A stretch of DNA of 7,098 nt, taken from assembly GCA_021648425.1 (NCBI GenBank), contig JAKISV010000144.1:1-7098 (forward strand), given 5' to 3'. Below are positions 1-6,468 of this stretch, in pieces. Each line of letters starts with the position of its first letter. Positions within the stretch are counted from its first letter, which is position 1. The notes beneath the pieces were generated by a model. It did no database searches, had not been told where the DNA came from, and saw only the letters and a program-made list of their open reading frames with translations. The position numbers were made by a program, and so were the translations under genes. The stretch comes from Rhizobiaceae bacterium (GTDB lineage: Bacteria > Pseudomonadota > Alphaproteobacteria > Rhizobiales > Rhizobiaceae).

Positions 1-752
1 GTCACCCAGGCCAGCGCAATTCCCTGACCTGAAATTGCCGATTGCAGAATGCTGGAATAATCTGCAAATCTGATAAACAGTGGATTTTCCGGCATTTGAA
101 GTCCGGTAGCATTGAAAAACTCATCCAGCCCGAAACGCTGATCGCCCCACTCTATGAAAGTATGCGAACTATTGACTGACTTGCCTGATTTGTTTTTGAG
201 TTGATCCAGCGATCCGTGGGTCTGCAGATATTGAGGTGAACAAAGCGCAATGATTTTTTCATCAGCAAACGGCCAGCGATGCATATCTGCATCTTGCGGG
301 TTGGATAGCCTGATACTCAGATCGACTTTTTCAATAATGCCATCGCTGTCCTTGCCATAATCGAGAAAATTCAACCCTATGGTAGGAAATTTCCGGCGAA
401 ATTCTGCCATGCGCGGAATAAACCAGTAATTCACAGCTGCCGGCGCCATGGAAATGGTTACCATTTCATGGTTTTTCTTCAACTGCTCAATTTCCATCAT
501 TGAATCAGAAATTGTGTTGAAAGCCGTAGAAGTCGCGCGAAAGAGTTTGTCACCGTTCTGGGTCATCTTAATCCAGCGCCCGTGGCGTTTGAATAAACTA
601 TAACCCAAGTGGCTTTCCAACCCGCTGATAGAACGACTAACCGCTGGCTGGGTAACATTCAATTCATTCGCCGCATCTGAAAAACTGCCAAGACGGGCAA
701 CAGCCTCAAATGTAAACAATGAATTTGCAGAAGGAATACGGCGTCTAAGCAT
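1..752 (-). CDS. LysR-type transcriptional regulator, GcvA-like (C-terminus cut off by window edge)
   Basis: This is a DNA-binding regulator of the LysR family, expected to act in the cytoplasm as a tetramer and to control the divergent transporter operon. The reading frame stays open from ATG at 752 to the left edge, giving 250 of the roughly 300 residues usual for the family. The N-terminal winged helix-turn-helix is clear in residues 1-65: FTFEAVARLGSFSDAANELN, then VTQPAVSRSISGLESHLG, then LFKRHGR. The start is supported by GAGG (complement of 760-763) 7 bases upstream of the ATG. The effector-binding domain begins near residue 90 (MVTISMAPAAVNYWFIPRMA) and includes the family-typical LCSPQYL. 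The opening RRRIPSANSLFTFEAVAR resembles GcvA-type members. The missing end should hold the last part of the effector domain. Ligand unknown; the divergent placement suggests it responds to the transported solute. Confidence 0.93.
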   Translation of the reverse strand, partial: MLRRRIPSANSLFTFEAVARLGSFSDAANELNVTQPAVSRSISGLESHLGYSLFKRHGRWIKMTQNGDKLFRATSTAFNTISDSMMEIEQLKKNHEMVTISMAPAAVNYWFIPRMAEFRRKFPTIGLNFLDYGKDSDGIIEKVDLSIRLSNPQDADMHRWPFADEKIIALCSPQYLQTHGSLDQLKNKSGKSVNSSHTFIEWGDQRFGLDEFFNATGLQMPENPLFIRFADYSSILQSAISGQGIALAWV

Positions 753-755
753 TTT

Positions 756-770
756 ATAACCTCAAGTTAT
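756..770. promoter_or_regulatory. Predicted LysR operator (T-N11-A dyad) over the lysR ribosome binding site
   Basis: ATAACCTCAAGTTAT is a perfect inverted repeat with 5-base arms and a 5-base centre, and contains T-N11-A (T757 to A769), the usual LysR-family site. It lies only 3 bases from the lysR start codon and its centre is the regulator's GAGG Shine-Dalgarno (760-763, - strand). A weaker dyad, ATAAGTTTTAT (778-788), is centred 20 bases away, on the same DNA face, and could be a second half of the binding region. Binding by the regulator is inferred, not shown. Confidence 0.5.
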
Positions 771-776
771 ATCTGG

Positions 777-782
777 TATAAG
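777..782 (+). promoter_or_regulatory. Candidate -10 element for the transporter operon
   Basis: TATAAG matches the sigma-70 -10 consensus at five of six positions and is preceded by G at 776. The region at the expected -35 distance (about 754-760) has no good TTGACA match and overlaps the predicted LysR site. A weak -35 would fit an activator-dependent promoter. The call rests on short AT-rich matches only, so confidence is low. Confidence 0.22.
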
Positions 783-853
783 TTTTATTACAGTTCCAAT
801 TTAGACGCAACAACGCGAGACTAATTTTAAAATCACAACAGGGAGAGAGCAGT

Positions 854-2500
854 ATGACCGAATCCAAAGAAAACTTGCCGACAATTAATAGTTTGTCGGG
901 TGCAGACCGGGAGGTAATTGAAACCGGATTGCGACGAGGCGCCAACAGACGTGAGGTAATGTCCTGGCTTATCGCAGCCGGCGCATCCATCGCCGGTGCC
1001 GGTGCTATCGTAACTTCTGCAACAGAAGTCCTGGCGCAAACACCAAAAAAGGGTGGCAAAATCACGTTTGCCAGCGACTTGCACGGACCTTCCGATACGC
1101 TTGATCCGGCCTTGAATACGTCCACCATCGACTACTCCCGTGGCCGTGCTTATTATAACAGCCTTTGCCAGATCAATGATGATTTATCCACCCGCCCGGA
1201 GCTGGCCGAAGAATATTCGGCAAATGCTGACAATTCAGAATGGACGTTTAAGCTTCGAAAAGGCGTCAAATTCCATGATGGCAGCCCGCTGACGGCAGAT
1301 GATGTAATCTATTCCATGAGCCGCCACTACGGTGAAAAGTCCACTTCTACTGCCAAACCTCTGGTGGCAGATGTTAAAGAATGGAAGAAAGTCGACCAAT
1401 TCACCATAAAAGCAATTATGATGGGCCCCAATGCTGATTTGCCGGTTATCCTGGGTACACCACAATTCAAGATTATCAAGGATGGCACAACGGAATTCCA
1501 GACTGCTAACGGCACTGGGCCATTCCGCTTGACAGAATTCAAACCCGGGCAACGCTCAATCGGTATGCGCAATGAAGATTATTGGCGTGAAGGAGCAAAT
1601 GCCGAGATATTGGAAATAACAGCCATTACTGACAAAGTAGCACGCACAAGTGCCTTTCTGTCCGGTGATATCGATCTGATGCAGGGGCTTGATCCAAAAG
1701 CCATCAAAAGTGTCGAATCCACACCCGGTGTTGGTGTCTGGTCAGTTCCTGCCGGTGGTTATTTTGGCATTTGCGCCATGACCAATTCCTCTCCAGGCAA
1801 CAATCCTGATTTTGTGCGCGCGCTGCAATATATCCAGCGCCGTGAAAAAATTGTGAAGTCGATCCTGAAAGGTCAGGGCACGGTAGGCAATGATCATCCA
1901 ATCAATATTTCCTATGGTGCGGATCACTGTTCTGAACTGGAACAACGCGTACACGATCTGGATAAAGCGAAATTTTATCTGAAAAAATCCGGCATTACCC
2001 AGGCAGAAGTAAACGTTGCCGAAGTAGCACCTGGCATGACAGATATCGTATTGCTGGCTCAGCGCGAAGCTCAGAAAATCGGCCTCGACCTACAAATCAA
2101 GAAGGTGCCAAATGACGGTTACTGGGGTGCTGTGTGGATGAAAACACCAGTTAACGTGGTGACCTGGAACATGCGGCCTACTGCAAATGTTATGATAAAT
2201 CTGGCATTTGCACCCGATGCGCCATGGAATGACACATTGTGGAAAAGCGAGCGCCTTGGCAAACTGCTTGTCGAAAGCCGTGCCGCCACCGACCCGGCCA
2301 AACGCCATGAGATGTATTGCGAGATGCAAAGGCTGATCAGTGTTGGAACCGATGATATGCCCCCAAGTGGTATGGTAATTCCTGCGCACCGGAACTATGT
2401 CGATGGCAAGTCGGATAAAATCGAAGGTATTGGCCGTATGCCACTTGGCTCACTGGGTGGTTATGAGTGGCCGGAATTTGCCTGGCGCACTGACGTTTAA
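854..2500 (+). CDS. ABC transporter substrate-binding protein, SBP_bac_5 (peptide/nickel-type) family, Tat-exported
   Basis: This is the periplasmic solute receptor of the importer encoded downstream. It has 548 residues, usual for the family once the long leader is included. The ATG at 854 follows a strong Shine-Dalgarno GGGAGAG (841-847). Residues 1-62 form a Tat-type leader: a 30-residue polar stretch, twin arginines R32-R33 in NRREVMSWL, then a small-residue hydrophobic core (about 38-55) and likely cleavage near VLA-Q (59-62). Family landmarks are WTFKLRKGVKFHDGSPLTAD (130-149), NGTGPFRLTEFKPG (219-232), NEDYW (240-244) and a KIGLDLQIKKVPNDGYW segment (408-424). Four cysteines are present (105, 307, 359, 489). 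The segment near 437-452, TWNMRPTANVMINLAF, differs from the aspartate-rich G-D-x-D-P-type segment I expect in DppA-like dipeptide binders, so the ligand may not be a peptide. First gene of the operon; the substrate is not identifiable from sequence. Confidence 0.93.
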   Translation: MTESKENLPTINSLSGADREVIETGLRRGANRREVMSWLIAAGASIAGAGAIVTSATEVLAQTPKKGGKITFASDLHGPSDTLDPALNTSTIDYSRGRAYYNSLCQINDDLSTRPELAEEYSANADNSEWTFKLRKGVKFHDGSPLTADDVIYSMSRHYGEKSTSTAKPLVADVKEWKKVDQFTIKAIMMGPNADLPVILGTPQFKIIKDGTTEFQTANGTGPFRLTEFKPGQRSIGMRNEDYWREGANAEILEITAITDKVARTSAFLSGDIDLMQGLDPKAIKSVESTPGVGVWSVPAGGYFGICAMTNSSPGNNPDFVRALQYIQRREKIVKSILKGQGTVGNDHPINISYGADHCSELEQRVHDLDKAKFYLKKSGITQAEVNVAEVAPGMTDIVLLAQREAQKIGLDLQIKKVPNDGYWGAVWMKTPVNVVTWNMRPTANVMINLAFAPDAPWNDTLWKSERLGKLLVESRAATDPAKRHEMYCEMQRLISVGTDDMPPSGMVIPAHRNYVDGKSDKIEGIGRMPLGSLGGYEWPEFAWRTDV

Positions 2501-2516
2501 ATCACAACATACTTTT

Positions 2517-2541
2517 CTCCGGGCTGAATATCAGCCCGGAG
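2517..2541 (+). promoter_or_regulatory. Stem-loop between binding-protein gene and permease genes
   Basis: CTCCGGGCTGA (2517-2527), loop ATA, then TCAGCCCGGAG (2531-2541) form a perfect 11-bp GC-rich hairpin 16 bases after the binding-protein stop. It is followed by GATAATTAA and not by a T-tract, and has no T-tract on the - strand either, so it is not a standard intrinsic terminator. Such hairpins in transporter operons commonly protect the 3' end of the binding-protein mRNA or cause partial termination. That would give more receptor than membrane components; the role here is inferred. Confidence 0.65.
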
Positions 2542-2632
2542 GATAATTAATTGCATTTAAGAATACCGCCGACCGATTGCCAAATGGCCGGCGATGAAAA
2601 TTATGGCTCTTTGCGGGTCAAGAATAAAATCA

Positions 2633-2640
2633 GAGGGGAG
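2633..2640 (+). promoter_or_regulatory. Ribosome binding site that fixes the DppB-type permease start
   Basis: GAGGGGAG lies 10 bases upstream of the ATG at 2651 and is the only strong Shine-Dalgarno in this intergenic region. The longer in-frame ATG at 2594 is preceded by GGCCGGCG, which is not a ribosome binding site. It would also add 19 polar residues ahead of the usual DppB N-terminus. Confidence 0.7.
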
Positions 2641-2650
2641 ACTGATTCTC

Positions 2651-3598
2651 ATGCAACGCATGGTAATTGAACGCATTCTAATCGGCATTGTCACCTTGTG
2701 GGTTGTGTCTGTTCTGGTTTTTGTCATGACATCCATGTTGCCTGGCGATGTGGCACAAATTGTTCTGGGCCAGTCGGCCACACCTGAATCCCTTGCTGCT
2801 TACCGCGCTGAACGTGGTCTCGATCAGCCACGTGTTTTTCAGTATTTCGCATGGCTCGGCAATATGCTGACCGGCGACCTTGGCACCTCTAAAGCCGGTG
2901 GCGCTACAATATCCAGTCTGATTTCCGGTCGTTTGTATAATACGATGATATTGGCTGCGATTGTTGCGGTAATAGCGGTGCCGCTGTCTGTGGCGCTTGG
3001 TTTGATGGCTGCAATGTATCCCGGCACCTGGATTGACCGTTCCCTGACTTTTGGAACACTCGCCCTGATTTCAGTTCCGGAATTTTTCATTGCAACCTTC
3101 ATGGTATTGATATTCGCAGTAAACCTTGGATGGCTGCCGGCGATTGCCCGCGTGGCGCCGGAAGACACATTCTGGGAATCCGCCCGGGGGCTGGCGATGC
3201 CTCTGATTACCCTGATAATTGTTGTCGCCGCCCAGATGATCCGCATGACCCGGGCCGGCATTCTCAACGTGATGAATTCACCCTATATCGAAATGGCCAT
3301 TTTGAAGGGAGTGCGGCGCAAACGCATTATCCTGCGCCATGCATTTTTCAACACCATCGGTCCGATTGTAAACGTGATTGCGCTAAATCTGGCCTATCTG
3401 GTTTCAGGCGTTGTCATCGTTGAAACAATATTTGCCTATCCCGGACTGGCCAAACTGATGATTGATGGCGTGCAAACCCGTGACCTGCCACTGGTTCAGG
3501 CAACCGCGATGATTTTCTGCGGCACCTATGTGATCCTTATTATTTTAGCGGACGTCGCGGCGATTTTAGCAAACCCGCGTCTGCGCAACCCGAAATAG
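2651..3598 (+). CDS. ABC transporter permease, DppB/OppB type
   Basis: This is one half of the inner-membrane channel of the importer; it pairs with the permease encoded next. From the ATG at 2651 it has 315 residues, normal for DppB-type permeases. About six membrane segments can be seen, near residues 9-28, 98-122, 134-158, 181-198, 238-258 and 284-306. After the first segment comes the typical periplasmic stretch LPGDVAQIVLGQSATPESLA. The cytoplasmic EAA loop that docks on the ATPase is YIEMAILKGVRRKRIILRHA (212-231). The family signature FAYPGLAKLMIDGVQTRDLP (261-280) and the C-terminal ANPRLRNP are present. The gene sits 150 bases after the binding-protein stop, behind the stem-loop at 2517-2541, and 9 bases ahead of the next gene. 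It is probably co-transcribed with both. An in-frame upstream ATG at 2594 would give 334 residues but has no ribosome binding site. Confidence 0.94.
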   Translation: MQRMVIERILIGIVTLWVVSVLVFVMTSMLPGDVAQIVLGQSATPESLAAYRAERGLDQPRVFQYFAWLGNMLTGDLGTSKAGGATISSLISGRLYNTMILAAIVAVIAVPLSVALGLMAAMYPGTWIDRSLTFGTLALISVPEFFIATFMVLIFAVNLGWLPAIARVAPEDTFWESARGLAMPLITLIIVVAAQMIRMTRAGILNVMNSPYIEMAILKGVRRKRIILRHAFFNTIGPIVNVIALNLAYLVSGVVIVETIFAYPGLAKLMIDGVQTRDLPLVQATAMIFCGTYVILIILADVAAILANPRLRNPK

Positions 3599-3607
3599 GA
3601 CCTGATT

Positions 3608-4528
3608 ATGAGCGATACCACCCAAAGCAAGGACGACGATCAGGATAAGACTATTTACGATGAGTTGCCTGATGCTCCGCCAAAGAAAAAGCTGAAACTG
3701 ACATGGACCGGAAAACTTGGCGTTGTGATTGTTGCTTTTTGGGTGATCATGGTAGTCATCGGTCCCTGGGTAGCACCCTTCGACGAAGCAGATATTATCG
3801 CCGATGACAGCTATATGGGCGTAATGAGTGTAACCGAAGGCGAAGGCCTTCATGTTTTTGGCACCGATTACCTTGAGCGCGATATATTATCCAGAATATT
3901 ATGGGGTGCCCGCATGACGGTTGGCATCGCATTTCTTGCAACATTACTGGCTTATGCAATGGGAGTAACTGCGGGTATCGCCGCAGCGGTTAAAGGGGGC
4001 TGGATTGATATGGTTTTGAGTCGCGTTAATGACGCGATTCTTTCACTGCCAACAATTATGCTTGGCCTACTGATTGTGGTGGCGCTTGGTTCTTCAATAC
4101 CCATCCTCATTGGCACCGCCGCCATCATTTATGCCTCCAGCGTTTTTCGAATTGCACGCGCCTATGGTCAGGAAATCATGGTAATGGATTACGTGGAATC
4201 CGCCCAGGCCCGTGGTGAAACCATCTGGTGGATTATTTTCCGTGAGGTGTTGCCAAATGCAGCCATGCCATTGGCTACCGATTTTGGCCTGAGACTGGTT
4301 TTTGTTGTTTTGTTTATTTCATCCCTGAGCTTCCTGGGTCTGGGTATTCAACCCCCCGCAGCTGATTGGGGTTCGATGGTACGACAAAATCTTGAAGGGA
4401 TGCAATATGGCTCGCTGGCACCGGTATGGCCAGCTCTGGCAATCGCTTCTTTCACCATTGCTATCAACCTCATTGTTGATGATATCTCGGCTAAGTCCGG
4501 CGGCGATCTTGCCAAGAAAATGATCTAG
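3608..4528 (+). CDS. ABC transporter permease, DppC/OppC type
   Basis: This is the second inner-membrane half of the importer channel, 306 residues, normal length. Its Shine-Dalgarno AGGA (3597-3600) overlaps the stop of the preceding permease gene, so translation is probably coupled. A charged cytoplasmic N-terminus (acidic 9-20, then KKKLK at 26-30) precedes the OppC-type first membrane segment (about 37-55). The periplasmic signature VFGTDYLERDILSRILWGAR (83-102) is clear; the commoner form has LGRD where this has LERD. Other membrane segments lie near 104-126, 145-161, 163-181, 228-245 and 270-290. The EAA loop is YVESAQARGETIWWIIFREV (195-214), followed by LPN. FLGLGIQPPAADWGSM (242-257) is the usual late signature. 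The tail, VDDISAKSGGDLAKKMI, differs from the usual D-x-L-R-D-x-L-D-P-R ending. Substrate specificity cannot be read from it. Confidence 0.94.
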   Translation: MSDTTQSKDDDQDKTIYDELPDAPPKKKLKLTWTGKLGVVIVAFWVIMVVIGPWVAPFDEADIIADDSYMGVMSVTEGEGLHVFGTDYLERDILSRILWGARMTVGIAFLATLLAYAMGVTAGIAAAVKGGWIDMVLSRVNDAILSLPTIMLGLLIVVALGSSIPILIGTAAIIYASSVFRIARAYGQEIMVMDYVESAQARGETIWWIIFREVLPNAAMPLATDFGLRLVFVVLFISSLSFLGLGIQPPAADWGSMVRQNLEGMQYGSLAPVWPALAIASFTIAINLIVDDISAKSGGDLAKKMI

Positions 4529-4540
4529 GGGAACAATCAG

Positions 4541-6436
4541 ATGAGCGAATTGTTTGAAATTGACAACCTCCAGATACAGGCCCGCAAGGAAGACGGAACA
4601 CCTATCCCGATCGTCAAGGGCGTTAGTTTTAAAGTCAAGGCAGGACAGGTAGTCGCTCTGATCGGCGAATCAGGTTCAGGTAAATCCACCATATCCATGG
4701 CCACCATGGCTTATTGCAGACCCGGGCTGGAGTTTCCCGGCGGTGAGGTGCGCCTCCATGGCAAAAATATCCTTGCAATGGACCCCCAGGACCAACGCGC
4801 CATTCGCGGCAACAATGTTGCCTACCTTGCTCAAAGTGCTGCAGCTACATTCAACCCTGCTATTACCATCGGCGAACAGGTAACTGAAGCCGCCGTTCTG
4901 CATGGTACATTGAATCAGGAAGACGCCAATAAGCGCGCCGTTGCACTTTATCATGCCCTTGAATTACCAGACCCCGAGCGCCTTGGCAGGCGATACCCTC
5001 ACCAGGTTTCCGGTGGCCAGTTGCAAAGGCTGATGGCGGCCATGGCTCTGGTTTCCAGCCCCGATCTTCTGGTGCTGGATGAACCCACAACCGCTCTTGA
5101 TGTCACCACACAGATTGAAGTTTTGAAGGCTTTCAAAAAAGTTATTCGTGAAGAAGGTTCTGCTGCAATTTACGTTACCCATGATCTGGCCGTTGTAGCC
5201 CAGGTGGCTGATCATATTGTTGTGCTTTATTCTGGGGAAGTGCAGGAACAAGGTCCAACCGAGCAGATAATCAACAATCCCAAACACCCCTATACCAAGC
5301 GCCTGATGGCGGCCGTCAAGCCAACGCCAATTGCCGGGATGAGTGAGCTTGTTGATGACAGATTTGACCGTGATAAACCCAATATCGAAGTCAGAAATAT
5401 GACCGCAGGTTATGGCGGTATTGTTGATGGAAAGCCGGTAATTACCGTGTTGCGCGATATCAACGTCAAAATCAAAAACTCCCATGTGGTGGGCGTAATA
5501 GGTGAATCAGGTTGCGGTAAATCCACTCTGGCAAGAGTAATGGCAGGATTGTTACCCGCAGCAAAAGGCGAGATCTTTCTCGATGGCAAAGAACTGGCGC
5601 CTGATCTTAAAGATCGCTCCCGTGAAGAACTGCAAAAAGTACAGTTTGTTTATCAAATGGCCGACACGGCACTCAATCCCCGCCAGCAAATAGGCGATAT
5701 TTTAGGTCGTCCGATAGAGTTTTATCGTGGCCTCAAAGGTAAACAGCGGCGTGAAGAAGTTGCCAAATTACTGCAACTGGTAGAGCTGCCAATCGAATTT
5801 GAAACACGTTATCCTTCCGAATTATCCGGTGGCCAGAAACAACGGGTGAATATGGCCCGTGCGCTGGCGGCAGAACCTGAGGTAATGTTGTGTGATGAAG
5901 TCACCTCCGCCCTCGATAGCATTGTCAGTTCAAACGTCATCAAACTTCTGCAAAAGCTGCGCGATAAGACCGGCGTCTCCTTTGTTTTTATTTCCCACGA
6001 CCTTTCAACCGTTGGCTCGTTTGCCGATGAAATTGTTGTGCTTTATGCCGGTCGCGTGGTCGAACAGGGACCAGTTGATCAGGTATTGTCTCCGCCCTAC
6101 CACCCCTATACGCGGCTGTTGATTTCATCGGTGCCGGAATTGCGTGTGGGCTGGCTTGAAGAAACCATGCAAAAGCGTGAGATGGCTGTCGGCATTGCTC
6201 GCGGTGTGGAAATTACTGACACCGGCTGCCCGTTTTATAACCGCTGCCCGATTGCCATTGAGGGCACCTGCAATGTGGAAACAGCGCCAACCCAGGAGCC
6301 ACATCCTGATCATTTCATTTCCTGTCATCGCACCATGGAAGAAATTACCGAGGCTGAAAATATTCCTCAAAAAGTTCTGCATGGATTTGAAAAAGCCGCC
6401 CCTGAGGGGGACAAGGCCGCCGCTGCTGCCCATTAA
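4541..6436 (+). CDS. Fused two-domain ABC transporter ATPase (DppD-DppF type)
   Basis: This protein powers the importer on the cytoplasmic face, carrying both nucleotide-binding domains in one 631-residue chain where many bacteria use two proteins. Domain 1 has Walker A GESGSGKST (42-50), Q-loop Q98, signature VSGGQ (156-160), Walker B LLVLDEPTTALD (176-187) and switch H214. Domain 2 has Walker A GESGCGKST (321-329), Q-loop Q372, signature LSGGQ (428-432), Walker B VMLCDEVTSALD (448-459) and switch H486. All catalytic residues are present in both. Each domain is followed by the peptide-transporter extension (HPYTKRL near 249, HPYTRLL near 521). Only the second carries the cysteine set C563, C569, C577 and C595, known in this family to bind an iron-sulfur cluster in some members. 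A charged Ala-rich tail (618-631) ends it. The ATG at 4541 follows AGGGGA (4527-4532), which overlaps the upstream stop; the gap is 12 bases, indicating one operon. Confidence 0.96.
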   Translation: MSELFEIDNLQIQARKEDGTPIPIVKGVSFKVKAGQVVALIGESGSGKSTISMATMAYCRPGLEFPGGEVRLHGKNILAMDPQDQRAIRGNNVAYLAQSAAATFNPAITIGEQVTEAAVLHGTLNQEDANKRAVALYHALELPDPERLGRRYPHQVSGGQLQRLMAAMALVSSPDLLVLDEPTTALDVTTQIEVLKAFKKVIREEGSAAIYVTHDLAVVAQVADHIVVLYSGEVQEQGPTEQIINNPKHPYTKRLMAAVKPTPIAGMSELVDDRFDRDKPNIEVRNMTAGYGGIVDGKPVITVLRDINVKIKNSHVVGVIGESGCGKSTLARVMAGLLPAAKGEIFLDGKELAPDLKDRSREELQKVQFVYQMADTALNPRQQIGDILGRPIEFYRGLKGKQRREEVAKLLQLVELPIEFETRYPSELSGGQKQRVNMARALAAEPEVMLCDEVTSALDSIVSSNVIKLLQKLRDKTGVSFVFISHDLSTVGSFADEIVVLYAGRVVEQGPVDQVLSPPYHPYTRLLISSVPELRVGWLEETMQKREMAVGIARGVEITDTGCPFYNRCPIAIEGTCNVETAPTQEPHPDHFISCHRTMEEITEAENIPQKVLHGFEKAAPEGDKAAAAAH

Positions 6437-6468
6437 CCAGTGAAAATACACCTGTAAGGATTTGAATC

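Noticed and set aside
754..1128. Open frame on the - strand running from inside the receptor gene into the divergent promoter region
   Set aside because: It lies opposite the receptor leader, its stop falls just at the lysR start, no ribosome binding site was seen and the protein has no family-like features. It is a shadow frame.
2517..2541. Intrinsic terminator ending transcription after the receptor gene
   Set aside because: There is no T-tract after the stem on either strand, and the downstream genes are needed for a working importer, so a processing or stabilising role is favoured over full termination.
2638..2650. GAGA-CTGAT-TCTC mini-hairpin just before the permease ATG
   Set aside because: Only 4 base pairs; too weak to claim control of translation.
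4964..5485. 173-residue open frame on the - strand within the ATPase gene
   Set aside because: It is fully antisense to conserved ABC motifs (signature, Walker B, H-loop) and has no recognisable domain; the + strand coding is decisive.
5892..6122. Small + strand frame overlapping ATPase domain 2
   Set aside because: It overlaps the Walker B and H-loop coding region out of frame, and its composition is typical of an out-of-frame translation.
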